Below are positions 11,367 to 22,800 of a stretch of DNA of 64,000 nt, one piece after another (the first letter of the stretch is position 1; each line of letters opens with the position of its first letter). The DNA is from Dromiciops gliroides (taxonomy: Eukaryota > Chordata > Mammalia > Microbiotheria > Microbiotheriidae), in NCBI RefSeq assembly GCF_019393635.1, contig NC_057863.1, positions 30,120,314 to 30,184,313 of the forward strand, given 5' to 3'. The notes beneath the pieces are model-generated. The model made no database searches. It was not told the origin of the DNA and was given only the letters and a program-made list of their open reading frames with translations. The translations under genes were made by a program, and so were the position numbers.

Positions 11367-11740
11367 AAGGTATTGTCTCTTAATAAAATAAATCCTTCAA
11401 TGGAAGAGAGAAAATAGACCATTGGGGGTGGGGGAGAAGAGAGAAGAGAAGCAGGTGAAAGGGATGGCTGTTCCTTCCCTTTGGGGCAGAATCTTCCATG
11501 TCAGAGCGAGAAAGAACTAGAAATCTGGATGGGGTCAGCCTTTTCCCTATGGAGTTTATTCTGGGATAGGGAACTGGCTGGGTTTCTGTATCCCCCCCCC
11601 CCAACTGAGACTGCTATAGAAAAATAGATGAAAGCATCTTTGGAACAGGGAAAAGAGAAGGGAGAAAGACTGGGCTATAAGCATTGTTAAGCAGATAAAC
11701 CAGCAGTGACATTCATATAGACAGAAGGTAAAGGGAGAGA

Positions 11741-11812
11741 GGAAGAAGAAGAAGAAGGAGGAGGAGGAGGAGGAGGGAGGAAGGAAGGAAGGAAGGAAAG
11801 AAAGAAAAGGCT
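11741..11812. repeat. Purine-rich GAA/GGA/GAAA tract
   Basis: Runs of GAAGAA, GGAGGA and GGAAGGAA on the plus strand. Simple sequence. Confidence 0.9.
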
Positions 11813-11962
11813 ATAATATTTTGAACAAGTAAGATTAACAGGACAGAAAATGAAACAACAAATTCTGTAGACTCTTCAAAAATCATAAAACAATAGCAAA
11901 AAACCACCTCGGAATAGCTTGGAGGAAAAAGAATTCATCTACTGTAAAAAGTGGATATTGGG

Positions 11963-12117
11963 GGGGGGCAGCTAGATGGCGCAGTGGTTAAAGCGCTGGC
12001 CCTGGATTCAGGAGTACCTGAGTTCAAATCCAGCCTCAGACACTTAACACTTACTAGCTGTGTGACCCTGGGCAAGTCACTTAACCCCCATTGCCCCGCA
12101 AAAAAAAAAAAAAAAAA
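11963..12117 (+). mobile_element. Short tRNA-headed SINE with TSD
   Basis: Begins in a G-run before GCAGCTAGATGGCGCAG and ends in about 18 A. GTGGATATTGGG is duplicated at 11951-11962 and 12118-12129. Confidence 0.93.
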
Positions 12118-13295
12118 GTGGATATTGGGACAAAAGTGAGGTTCAAAATTAGAGCTCAGAAACATAATTAAGAACAATTAACACTGGAATCAAAAACTTA
12201 AAACACAACAAAACAATCTCTACAAAGGATCAGGGACTCTAAAAAGAATGACAAATTTGGAACTCTAAAATATAGTAGAAAAAATTTTTGACAGAATAAA
12301 AACAAAAGACAGTGGCTTTAAAATAATAAATGAATACTAGATCACCCAAAGTCCCTGAGACTGAAGAAAGGATATGTAACAATAATGTAAAGATCCTAGG
12401 TCTTTCCAAAGAACTTATAAAATTTTTAAAAGCCAAATACGATGTTGCAGGAAATAATGCAAGAAAACTGTCCAGAATTTTTGGATACAGATAACAAAGT
12501 AGAGGTTGATGGAATCCATTGTTCATCTCCAGAGAAGCCCTACACTTGAAAACCCATGACTTATAGTAGCCATTTCATAATTTTAATACCAAAGAATAAA
12601 ATTTTTAAGCAGTTGGGAGAAGGGTCTTTAGCTAGCAAAGTGCATCAGTTTCTATAACCCAAGGTTATTGTATTGCCACAAGAAATAATAGAAAATAATG
12701 GAACATGATATTCCAAAAGGCAAAGATCGTCAATTTGCAAGCCAAATTAATAAACCATGGAAAGCTGAATGTAATGATCAATAGAAAAAGATGTACATTT
12801 TAAAAAGAGGCATTTTAGTAACAATAACTGCCCCATAAATACTCTAACGAGCAACACAAGAAAGGTTAATAAGTACAATTATCAAGAAAAAACCTAAGCA
12901 ATGAAACCAATTATATTTATGCATTACACAGTATTTTTTGCAAATAAATTGGATTAAGGTGTAAAAGAAAGAATAAAGTACTAACTAAATCAAAGTACCA
13001 AAAGATCTAGAAGGCTAATCTTTTAAGGGGCTTGTAAAGAACAGGGAATTAAAGTAGAAAAAGTTAAATTAATATTCTGTGCACTAACGCCCTTGCTCCC
13101 CTATAAATGAAACAACATTTTTTGGAGAATACACAATAAGAGGTGGCTAAAACAGTGAGTGAGAGGGAAGGAACTAATCTGGGTCCCTGTAAATGACGTA
13201 TCATGGGCCTATGAGTACAGACTCCAGGGAGAAGAGGGTGTGGGGCCCATGGCCAAGCTGGATATAACCATGTACTGACTGTAGTCTCCAAAGGG

Positions 13296-13580
13296 ATCTC
13301 TGCACTTCATGAAAAGCACCAGCTCTCTGCTGTTATCTGTAGCACCAATTATTTTCTCTGAATTGAGACTATTTTCAGAGCTTCTTGGTTTGTAAGAAGA
13401 CTCTTTTTTTCCCTTTGACTTGCTACCATTTGATTTACTCTTAGATAAAGATTTTCTTTTGGTTTCTTCTTTTTCCTTATCAGCCTTTTCAGAATTAAGA
13501 AATACTTCAATTTTCTTTGGATTCCTATTTATTATTGTCATCTGTAAATCCATTTCTTTCTCTTTTTTGGTATATTCAGT
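13296..13580 (-). pseudogene. CBX3 (HP1-gamma)-like processed pseudogene fragment
   Basis: A minus-strand open stretch resembles HP1-gamma from the end of the chromodomain through the hinge to the start of the chromoshadow domain. Recognisable blocks are EVFLNSEKA, TKRKSLS with an S/K-rich hinge, and EKIIGATDNSRELVLFMK. Upstream bases resemble the codons for the chromodomain end (GGATTTACAGATG) but with deletions. Similarity stops abruptly after 13296, and no chromoshadow remainder follows. No introns interrupt the blocks, so a truncated, decayed retrocopy is likely. CBX1 and CBX5 fit the hinge less well. Not expected to make protein. Confidence 0.7.
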
Positions 13581-13666
13581 TATAGTTATTTAATAAAACA
13601 AACATCAAAGTAAATCCAAACAATTTAAGGCTGATTAAAAATGGTGCCTAGTAAACCTTTAAGGAC

Positions 13667-13780
13667 ATCATTTATTTATTTATTCACTCATTCATTCATT
13701 TATCTATCTAATAGAAATCTATTTCTTTTATTTATTCATTTATTTATTTCTCTATCTATCTACCTATATATCTATTTATT
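13667..13780. repeat. TTTA/TTCA/TCTA tetranucleotide tract
   Basis: Imperfect tetranucleotide repeats adjoin the tail side of the reverse-oriented SINE at 13780. Confidence 0.9.
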
Positions 13781-13919
13781 TTTGTGGGGCAATGAGGGTT
13801 TAGTGACTTGCCCAGGATCACACAGCTAGTAAGTGTCAAGTGTCTGAGGCTAGATTTGAACTCAGGTCCTCCTGAATCCAGGGCCGGTGCTTTATCCACT
13901 GTGCCACCTAGCTGCCCCC
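13780..13919 (-). mobile_element. Short tRNA-headed SINE, minus orientation
   Basis: Runs from GTGGGGCAATGAGGG to CACCTAGCTGCCCCC, near consensus. Its A-tail position is occupied by the tetranucleotide tract on the left. Confidence 0.9.
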
Positions 13920-14540
13920 AAAAGCCTGGTTTCAATGGGGAATTGGAATCTAGATATTCCTCTAGGTATTCCTCTGAAAAGCAATAAGTCAGAATCTGAA
14001 TTGGCAACTTCTACAAGATATGTATTCCTGGAATGAAACCCCAGAGGATGAAGATCTAGACCTCATTTCCAGACACAGGACTCCAAGCATGTCTTGAAGG
14101 CTTGTTACCTAATGGGTGAAATCCATCCAGAGGCAAGATGAGGCATCTCCTGAGCATTCCAGGGGCCACAAGCTGTTATCCCTTTCCCTACATGTTCTCA
14201 ACACTTTACTTCACTCTCCCAAGGATCTAGCATGTATATTTGTGGGAGCATATACCAACAGGTGTTAAGGGAAATATTTTACTTCAACTGTTCCTACTAC
14301 AACTTAATAAACATATTTTGTAAAAGCTAATCATCTGCCTAACTTATTTTTAATAGGGAGCATATTGGTGGGGGATCTTGAATGACACTTCTAGAAACCG
14401 CTTCAATGCTACTCCTGGGGGCTGAGATCAGCAGTAGTCAGCTGCTCGCTGGAGAGCTAGACTGACAAATTGAGTAGGAATTCAGAAAGTAGCCCCAAGA
14501 TGAGATACTACGCAGTGAACACTTAAATGAAGACATAATG
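13920..14540. other. Unassigned DNA before L1 ORF2 debris
   Basis: No gene recognised. An AATAAA at about 14307 follows AT-rich sequence and might be the end of an unrecognised retrotransposed copy. Confidence 0.35.
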
Positions 14541-15093
14541 ACATTCTGAACAACGCTTGGGTCAAAGTACAAATCATAGCAACAAAGTCTGTGAAAGAAC
14601 CATATTTTAAGGGAAACAGTTGAAACAGCCCTCAAATGACAAATTATGTCTCTGAAAAGTACATAAACAAATTAGAAAAAGAGATGATGGATGACCTGAG
14701 CCTGCAAATAAACAAAAGGAGAGAAACAACAAATGAACAACTTCCCCCAATGAAATCTTGATAAGTAGAAAAGTAGATAAACTAGAAAACCAAGAAACTA
14801 CAGAAATGATAAACAGCTCTAAAGGTCGCTTCTTTGAAATGATTTATAAAATCAACAACCTTTTAGCTGTCCTGAACCAAAAAGAAAGAGGAAAAACAAT
14901 TTACCATTTTTTAAATTGACAAAATTAATTCACAACAGAGAAGATAAACAGAAAAGAATATCGGAACTTAACTATGTACAGTTAGTATGCTAACAAATCC
15001 AAGAACTTAAAAGAACAGGATGATTACCTACAAAAATATATGTTATATTGAAATTAGCAAAATGTAGACATTTTAAACAACCCAGTGTAAGAA

Positions 15094-15181
15094 AATTTAA
15101 TTTGATGAGTGACCATATTTGAAAGCATATGCACCGTTTCACATTAGTCCCTTATTCCTCCAGTGGGAGGAGGCAAGTTCA
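15094..15181 (+). repeat. Left arm of an ~87-bp inverted repeat
   Basis: AATTTAATTTGATGAGTGAC to GGCAAGTTCAT. Its reverse complement recurs at 16126-16212 with about eight mismatches. Lies within L1 ORF2-like sequence. Confidence 0.85.
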
Positions 15182-15606
15182 TTTCTCCCATAAAAGGGAG
15201 AAATAAAGACTCTGGTCCAAATGATCTTATGAGTTGCTTTTATTAAATGTTCGAGGAATGTTTACTTTGCTACATAAATTATTCTTAATAATTGAGAATA
15301 AACCACGGTGTCACAATAATCTAATGAGGTAAATATGGTCCTAAAGGCTAAATTAGAAAAATTCCAATTAAATGGCATCCAATTAAATGGCAAACATGAC
15401 AAAAGATGACAACTGTCAATCCTGAAGGAACTGAACATTGTGGGTGGAGCTATGCATTGGTCCAGCCATTCTGGAAAATAATGCTAAACAATGACTAAAA
15501 TGTTTATAATATTTCAACCATAAATCTCATTACTAGATATATTCCCCCCAAGGATCAAAGTCAGAAAGTCAAAATACATCAAAATATGCATACCAACACT
15601 TTTTTA

Positions 15607-15857
15607 AGCAGCAAAGATAGGTTGCACAGTGGATAGAGTCCTGAGCCTGAAGTTGAGGATCTGAGTTCAAATCTGGTATCAGACACTTCCTAGCTGTGTC
15701 ACCCTGAGCAAATCACTTAACCCTTTTTGCCTTATTTTCCACATCCATAAAAATGAGCTGAAGAAAGAAATGGAAAACTGCTCCAGTATCTTTGCCAGGA
15801 AAATCCCAAATGGGATCCTAGAGAATCAGAATCGACTAAAATGACTCAACAACAACA
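15607..15857 (+). mobile_element. Full-length MAR1-type CORE-SINE
   Basis: tRNA-like head (TTGCACAGTGGATAGAG, GAGTTCAAATCTGG), CORE part (TGAGCTGAAGAAAGAAATGG, CCAGTATCTTTGCCAGGAAA), and tail GACTCAACAACAACAAA. Inserted in L1 3'-end sequence. Confidence 0.9.
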
Positions 15858-16125
15858 AATGATGAAAGAAAAGTAGTTACCAAATGACATGGGAACACAA
15901 AAATTGTGGAATATGAATGTAAGGAAATAATATTTGTGTCCTATATGAGAAATTCAGGAAGAAAAAAAACATAGGAAGATTGATTGGAACTGATTCATAC
16001 TGAATTATGAAGAACCAGGAAAAATTATACAAAAAATTTAAATGAAATGAGTAACAAAATTAAAATGAGTTGAATACCATACAATTATAATGACTAAGCT
16101 TGATCCTGAGATGATTTTGTAAGAT

Positions 16126-16212
16126 GTACTTGTTTCCTCCCATTGGAAGAGTAAGGGACCAATGTGAAATGGTGCATATGCTTTCAAATATGGTCACTCA
16201 TCAAATTAAATT
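16126..16212 (-). repeat. Right arm of the ~87-bp inverted repeat
   Basis: Reverse complement of the left arm at 15094, about 90% identical by eye. Lies just after the L1 3'-end sequence. Confidence 0.85.
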
Positions 16213-17760
16213 AGAAGGAACCCTAGATGTAATCTAGTTCAATAGATGAAGAAAGAACCTACTATATCCCTTGGGAAGACTTGAAGTGTCCCTTGGTTTT
16301 GCACTTCTCTTTTTAAAATCTTTGTTCCAAAGGATGATTTACTGTGGAGGGCAAAGGGAACAAGTATATTTGGAAATAATCAAAGGGTGTGGAAGGGGTA
16401 TGTTTGAAAAGGAATGATACAGAAACAAAAGGCATCAATAAAACTTTATATAGAAAAGTGCTCATCCATAAAACGTAAAAGGTCCATCTGTGGGGTAGTC
16501 CCACAGTTAGATCACAACCTACCTTACTCCTCATTCACTCATTCACTCCAGGGAAATGGGGTCATTCACTTTCCCTGAGAACAATAGTACTTTCCCAGAT
16601 GTGGGCTTTCCCTCACCCTTCCCTACCCCTGTTTCTCTGGGTATCTAAACCCTACTCAGCCTTCAAGAACCAGAGTTAAGTTCCTCCTCTTCCTCTTCTA
16701 AGAAGCTTCCCAAGCCTCTCCCTCATCCTGTCTCCCAACTTCCTCCAACACACTTCTTGGGCACTTGGGCACTACTACCTTATGACATCTTTTATATAGT
16801 TTTATTGAAATGCCATTTACATTTTTTATTGATGTTTAATTGTTGCAATGTATTTGTCATGTTTCTCCCACAAAATAACAAGGTCACAAAGGCAGGAACC
16901 TGTCACACTTCTTGGTATCTCCCACAGAACTTAGCCCAGAGGATGGACCTAGAGGTGCCCTTTAAGTATTTGTGGATTGAGGAGGTAAAGGTGATTGAAA
17001 AGCAAAAAAACATTAAGTAAAATATAATCAAGTGGCACAAAGAATTTGAGGCAAAGGAACCCAGTCATTACATCTTTAATGGACCTGTGACTTTACTGAT
17101 ATAAAGAAATCTATCAATTTAGAATGGCACCTTGTCTGCAATTTATAATTGTAGGGCTTTCATTCGGGCAGAGGAGTGTTAAGTGACTTGCCCAGAACCA
17201 CACAGTATGGATCAGAATTTGGACTGAAATAAAGGACTTTTTGACTCAGAGGCCAGAACCCCATCCATTATTAGGGGATGTCTCTCTCCTGGTACATAGT
17301 GAATGCTTATAGATGTATACTGAACTGCCCCCAAAACCATTCTCTTGAATGAGACCAGAAGCTCACAACTGGAAGGGAACTTCCTCCCCAACATCCCTGC
17401 CAAGTGTTCTTCTAGCCTTTGTCTGAAGATTTCTGGTGATGCTCAGCTCAGGTAGTCCATTCCACTCTTCCTTAGCTCTTCTGATGAGCCCTTCCCTCTG
17501 AGACCAAGTAGAAGAGGCTGATCCCTCTTCTAAAGAGAAGCCCTTAGAATGCTTAGAAAGGCTTCAAATTCTTGAAAGGACTGCTAATGGGAAAGGGATT
17601 AGATTCCCTCAGTTTGAATAGGTAGAAGTTGCAAAGAAACAAATTTAAGGTTGATTCAAGGCAAAAAATGACTAACAGAGATATCCCAACACAAGATGAG
17701 CCCCTTTCTCTGAGGTCTTCAAGCACAAGCTGGATAGCCAGTTGGTAGATGTGTGGTAGA
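16213..17760. other. Unassigned intergenic DNA with weak MIR traces
   Basis: A diverged MIR-like piece lies at 17175-17250 (AAGTGACTTGCCCAGAACCA). Otherwise nothing is recognised; short open frames look random. Confidence 0.45.
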
Positions 17761-17764
17761 ATCA

Positions 17765-17835
17765 GTCAACTAACATTTATGAAACAGAAACCACGTGCCA
17801 GACACTGTGCTAAGCATTGCAGATAAAAAGAAGGA
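17765..17835 (-). mobile_element. L2 LINE 3'-end fragment
   Basis: Reverse-complement L2 end: CAACTAACATTTATGAAAC, GCCAGACACTGTGCTAAGCA. Confidence 0.65.
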
Positions 17836-17844
17836 GAATGGGCA

Positions 17845-18095
17845 GATGGGAACAATTTGTTCCAATAGCCATGAAGGCAGCTGAGGCAGGTGCTGTGGAG
17901 CACTTAGATCTTGAAGGTAAGACATGGAAGATGCCAGGATAATCCATTGCTTCCTGGGCCCTCCTCTTGATTTTTGTCTTGCTTCTGGTCTTCAATGACT
18001 AAGAAAGAGAAACTTTGTGCAACTTGGCCTCACTCAAATCCAATTCATTCCAGAGTCAAGATACCTGTGATGTCCTTGGTCCCCATACAAAACAA
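17845..18095 (+). repeat. Dispersed repeat X, copy 1
   Basis: Shares ordered blocks with 22525-22800 (opposite strand): ACAATTTGTTCCAAT, AGCACTTAGA, GACATGGAAGATG, ATCCATTGC, TTTGTGCAACT, GATGTC-TGGTC. The end also matches 37580-37775. Family name not known to me with certainty. Confidence 0.75.
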
Positions 18096-18139
18096 AAGAT
18101 GAACACCAAGTATGCTTGAAGAAAGCTATTGGGTCAGAC

Positions 18140-18320
18140 TGTAATCAATCCACAAGTATTTATTAAGTGACTCACAAGGGTTTGCTATTATGCCGAGTAT
18201 TAGGGAAACAACCTCAAAGCAAAAAACAGCTCCGGCCCATAAGGAGCTGACATTGTCATGGGGAAGACAATGTGTACACATAGAGACACCATCCAAAAGA
18301 CATATAGAAAGGCAGGAGAG
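18140..18320 (-). mobile_element. L2 LINE 3' end
   Basis: Reverse-complement L2 order: CACAAGTATTTATTAAGTG, AAGGAGCTGACATTGTCATG, then a GTGTACACATAG stretch. Confidence 0.6.
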
Positions 18321-18519
18321 ACCAGACGAGGATTCTGATGGGAGGGGAACCCTGAGTTCAGTCATTTTCTTCAACCAACTAAACTTCTTACCCTGGGTAG
18401 GATCTCAGAGATCCCTTCAAACAATTTTTTTTTCATTGTTCTTGGACCCCATATGTCTGTTCTCGTGGGTTTTTTTCCATAACCAACACCTGAATCCTAG
18501 TGTGAAGCAAATATTTAAT

Positions 18520-18990
18520 TTGTAAGCTTCTCAGGCTTATAAATCTGATTGCCATTGTCATTTCCTGTAAGCCATCAATGGAAGCCAACCCCTTACGATT
18601 CCACTCTAGAACAATTTAAATGGGCCCCCGATTTTTCTGATTTCAATCATTTAGCACCAGGTAGCTCCAGGTGTCATAAAGGCAGATAGGAAGGACACCT
18701 GTTTTATCAAAGCCCAGATGTGAAGACTGCCTGGGTGTAAATGAATGACTAAGCTTCTGGCCTAGCCAAGTGACATTTAGAAGCCATTCAAAGCCACTGA
18801 GATTGTTGGCTCCAACTTCAGATAAGCAAAATCAACAAATTCCCACCCCAGGGAGAGCTAGTTTTTCCAGGTCAGAGCTAAAGTCTCACAGAAACTTTGT
18901 AATGGGTTTCATTGTTTTGTTCATTAAGGCTAAATGCAAGTGATGTTTGAATCTATAATGTTCTTTTTTAAAAGTAGCCTACCATTCAGA
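18520..18990. promoter_or_regulatory. Candidate conserved non-coding block
   Basis: Repeat-free, balanced composition with dense motif-like words (AGATAAG, TGATTTCAATCATTTAG, CAGGTGTCATAAA). It stands out from flanking LINE debris. Conservation not tested. Confidence 0.3.
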
Positions 18991-19039
18991 ATGGTTCTTC
19001 ATACTTGTATTTGATTGAGAGCAGAGTAGGGAGCTTAAT

Positions 19040-20450
19040 TATTTTATCCTGTTCCTGAAATAAAATAGTAGGATTTGGCATTAGTAGAGGCCCCTGTTTC
19101 TGCATCTATAAAAGGGGAAGATGAAGAAACTTGCAGGAATTCAAAGGGAGTTTATAACAGCTGGTACCTGAACCCCAGGCCTCTGGCTTACATACAAGTC
19201 ACTCTTCTTTCCATTAGGTCTCAGAGTCCTCATAGACCAGCTTTTCCCAACACTCTCTTCTCACATCTTAGGAAACTCAGTCCCAAAGAGGTGGAATGAT
19301 TTGTCTGCCCAAAGTCAGAGGTGAGATCTGAACCCACAACTTCTGATTTCAGCCACAATAATCTTTCCATTTGATCTTAAATATACATTGAATACTCTTC
19401 CTAGCATCACAAACCAAATCTAGGCCTTTTCATTTTTCTCCTGCCATTGAAATCTGGCATTTTTTTCTACCACTCTATAGAAGTTTCCCTCTCTGAGGCT
19501 GATAAAAAAATCAAAAGAAAAAAAGAAGAAAAAAGCCTTTTACAGAATTGAATGGTCTTTTTCTTATCCACACTATCCTTGACCTTTGTGTAGTCTTTGA
19601 TACTTTGGGTCACTTGTAAACATACTGTCCTCCTTAGCCCACCACCACAACATAGTCTCATGGCTCTCTTACCTCATTAATCTTCTTGTTATCTCATTTT
19701 CCTGCCCCTTCTACATGGGTGACTCTTAAGCCTCCATTAAGCCCTACTCTTGAAAATCTCTCCCATTCCTAAGCCTTCCACCATCAGTCTCCAGTTGATG
19801 CCCAAATTTATATCCCCAACCCTGAACTCATCTCAGAGTTCAAGCTTTACTTTTCTTTCTTTGAAGTTTTATGCTATTCATCCCTACCACTCAATTAGAA
19901 TCCTGGTAGCTGTTGTCCACTGTGATGTTTAAAATCTAAAAGTGTGGTCGCCTTAAATTAGAAGCTTTAGCACCAGTCTTTGGGAACTAAGCATTTATTA
20001 AGGCATACTAAGTATTAGGGGAAAAAAGAACACATAGATTTAAGAAAAGGTCTATCTAGTCTAGAGTTCCAGCCTGGTCTAGTTCTTCCTCCAGCCCTCC
20101 TCCACAAGCCTGCTTCAACCATGAACTCCCTTTAAACTGAGTGGGGAAGCTTTTTATAGGTCTGGAGCAGAGGCGGTCCTTACACACTGCTTCAAGCTGA
20201 TTGGTTAGTGTCATCCAAATCCATTGGTTCACTGGACTTGAAGGTGGTCTCGAGTTGAGTTCAAAGTCTTTAGCTTCTGAGAACAATACCATCTTAAGGG
20301 CTAGCCAGGTGTAGTTACAATCTAATTAACTTGAAATAGGATAATCAGCAAAGCCAATCACTCTCGCTTAATTCAATCAGTTTAGATTAATCTCCAGGTG
20401 GGTCTTTGAGTATCTGCTGAATCCCATTATTTTCTCACACCACAGATCTC
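19040..20450. other. Intergenic DNA with MIR-like fragments
   Basis: A MIR-like reverse fragment lies at 19265-19360 (GGAAACTCAGTCCCAAAGAG). CT-rich DNA at 19670-19900 may be L2-derived. No gene found. Confidence 0.45.
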
Positions 20451-20453
20451 CAG

Positions 20454-20796
20454 GTGACTCTCCTTCCTTCTTCAACACTTGCCATCATACTCGGGAACTT
20501 CAATATGTATATTGACTCTCCCTCAAATACCCTAAACATTCAGTTCCTTCCTTCCTCATTCCCCTATTCTCCCATCCCACCTCAGACACACACAAAGAGG
20601 GCCTTACTCTTGATCTTGCCACCACGCACACATTTACCACCTTCTTGTTCAAGAATTCTGAAATGCCTTTATCCATTCATGATCTATTGGCATTCCACAT
20701 ATCCCTATGCCTTCCTTCACTTAAGCCTACAATCCCTTGATCCCATCTAAAATCCCATCTTCTATAGGAAACCTTTCCCATTTCCTCTTACTTCTA

Positions 20797-20848
<52 letters not shown>

Positions 20849-21015
20849 TATTTATCCTGAAAACATCTTACTTGTATATATTTGCTGTCTCCTTCATTAA
20901 ATTATAAACTTCTTGAGAGCAGGGGCTGTCTTTTACCTCTGTTTTTTATCCCCACCACTTAGCACAGTACCTAGCATATAGTAGGTACCTAATAAATGTT
21001 TATTGACTGAAATTT
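20454..21015 (+). mobile_element. L2 LINE: endonuclease remnant, (TC)n, and 3' end
   Basis: 20454-20700 reads LAIILGNFNMYIDSPSNTL, the L2/CR1 endonuclease GDFN-x-H-x-DDPSN region, followed after a frameshift by a THT-x-R-LTLDLA-like block. 20860-21015 is the L2 3' end (ATTATAAACTTCTTGAGAG, GTACCTAATAAATGTTTATT). A (TC)n tract at 20800-20846 separates them. Not coding. Confidence 0.8.
20800..20846. repeat. (TC)n microsatellite
   Basis: About 23 TC units inside an L2 copy. Confidence 0.97.
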
Positions 21016-21059
21016 CCAACTGCTTGCTGCACATCTCCAGTTGGATATCAGGCAGTGAG

Positions 21060-21215
21060 CCAACTAGTGTTCATTAAACACCTACTGGCCCAGCACCATG
21101 CTAAGCATCGGGGAAACAAAGAAGGGAAAGAAAGACCAAAAAACTGTTGCCCTCAGGGATATTAGAGTCTGGTGTGGGAGAGAACCTGCAAACAACTACA
21201 TAGAAATAAATTAGA
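21060..21215 (-). mobile_element. L2 LINE 3' end, opposite orientation
   Basis: TTCATTAAACACCTACTGGC, CACCATGCTAAGCATCGGGG and TTAGAGTCTGGTGTGGGAGA match a reverse-complement L2 end. It faces the plus-strand L2 end at 20860-21015. Confidence 0.65.
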
Positions 21216-21239
21216 TAGAGGGCAAGCTGGGGCCATCTC

Positions 21240-21640
21240 CAAGATTTAAAACTGAACATTCTCCAAACTGAAGTCATGTTCTTCTCTCCCCAGAAGGCAT
21301 GCCTGATTTCTTTAACTCTGCACACCTCCTTCCTCCTCACCTGTATATAGACAGTCTTTGTCAAGTGCTATTGATTCCACCTCTGTAGAATCATCTCCTC
21401 TTGGTTCAATTCAGTCCGTTCTCCAGGCACCACCACAGTCCAGTCCTTCACTGGGTCTGAGACCACAGCAGTAGTCTTTCAGCAGGACCTCCTGACCCCA
21501 GGTTCTTCTTTCTAACTGACAAGTCTAATCCATTTCCCAAATTGTCTCCCTTCAAGAACATGAAGCAGATATTATGTCCTCCCACATTTATATTCATCCT
21601 GTTACCTGGCCTCACTTCCATCTTTTTTGTATTTTTTAAA
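21240..21640 (+). mobile_element. L2-like LINE fragment
   Basis: AAACTGAAGTCATGTTCTTC and later CTTTCAGCAGGACCTCC resemble L2 ORF2 end sequence. Strongly diverged. Confidence 0.4.
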
Positions 21641-21741
21641 ATCTAAGTTGATCAGTGGTATTCCTGTACATTCATATCAGTCTCTTTAAACAAACTTCAT
21701 TTTTCCTCCTCACTGGAATTATTTCCCTTTAAATTTTTTTA

Positions 21742-21957
21742 TAGGCATCAATGGGTAAAGCACTAGGCCTGGAGTCTTCCTGAGTTCAAATATGGCCTCA
21801 GACACTGGTTGTGTCACCCTGGGAAAATCCCTTAACCCTATTTATCTGAGTTTCCTCCTTGGTAAAATGGGCTGGAGAAAGAAATAAACCAATCTAGTAT
21901 CTTTGGCAAGAAAACCCCAAATGGGGTCATGAAAAATCAGACATGACTGAATAACAT
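21742..21957 (+). mobile_element. MAR1-type CORE-SINE, head shortened
   Basis: GGGTAAAGCACTAGGCCTGG, GAGTTCAAATATGGCC, AAAATGGGCTGGAGAAAGAA, ATGGGGTCATGAAAAATCAG and ACATGACTGAATAAC in order. Confidence 0.88.
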
Positions 21958-22524
21958 AGTCAGTATTTCTTCTTGCTTATCCCCCATGACTCCTGGGCTG
22001 ACTTCCACCATAGTGTTTCACTCTACGGCCAGGATTAACCTTTTTGTATAACAGACCCTTTTGGGTGTCAGAGGAACCCTAGAGACCCCCTGAAGGAAAT
22101 GCTAAATTTTAATTTGAGATAAGAGAAAACAAAGTTGTATTTTTTTCTCATCCAGGTCCATGGACTCCCTGAAATCTATTCATGGATCCTAGGTTAAAAC
22201 TCCCTGTGTGATAGGATTCCACCCATCTTTCTTATAAACCACTTGAAATCTCCTTTCCAATATGCTAGGAAATTTCAGCTCATGGCCAAGTTTCCTCTTC
22301 TCTATAATAAGCTCTCATATGGAATGATCTCTTTCACCCAGGGTTCTCACACTTACAAACCAGCAACCAGTTCTTCCCTATTAGTGGGAATCAGATCCAG
22401 AATAGAATGTACACGCTGGCTGTCATTATCATTATTATTATTAACCTGAACAAGTTTCTCTGTGTTCACTCATTATATAAAACATGGTATTTGAACTGCA
22501 AGTCACTTGATTTCTGTGTTCATG

Positions 22525-22800
22525 TTGTTGTTTGTCCTTTGTTTTCAAAGACCAGTGACATCGCAGGATGACGTCTTGATTCATGTGTGAATTTAAGTGA
22601 GACAGAGTTGCACAAAGTCATCGGCCTCACTCTCTCTTCCTGAATCAATCAAGTTCAATAGAAAGACTAAAGTCAAGATGACTGGTGATGGTCCAGGATG
22701 CAATGGATGATGTTGCCATCTTCCATGTCAGACCAAACTCTAAGTGCTCTACAATGCCAGGCCATTGGAACAAATTGTTCTCGTCTTCCCATTCTACTGG
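22525..22800 (-). repeat. Dispersed repeat X, copy 2
   Basis: Reverse complement of the repeat at 17845: starts TTGTTGTTTGTCCTTTGTTT on the plus strand and ends near ACAAATTGTTC-like sequence. Blocks are collinear over about 250 bp. Confidence 0.75.

Larger units (their letters stand above)
10790..13060 (+). mobile_element. Decayed L1 LINE 5'/ORF1 region, broken by SINEs
   Basis: The part at 12240-12990 resembles the second half of marsupial L1 ORF1: ATAATGCAAGAAAACTGTCC, then ATCCATTGTTCATCTCCAGA, then GATATTCCAAAAGGCAAAGA, in order. The part at 10790-11100 is less certain. Interrupted by SINEs at 11225 and 11963. No coding capacity. Confidence 0.5.
14540..16080 (+). mobile_element. Decayed L1 LINE: ORF2 piece and 3' end, interrupted
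   Basis: 14540-15090 and 15182-15290 resemble L1 ORF2 nucleotide sequence (AAATTAGAAAAAGAGATGAT, TGCTAACAAATCCAAGAACT, ACCTACAAAAATATATG). From 15420 it jumps to the L1 3' end (GTGGGTGGAGCTATGCATTG, CCAGCCATTCTGGAAAATAA, GTGGAATATGAATGTAAGGA). An inverted-repeat arm at 15094 and a MAR1 SINE at 15607 are inserted. Many stops in all frames. Confidence 0.65.
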
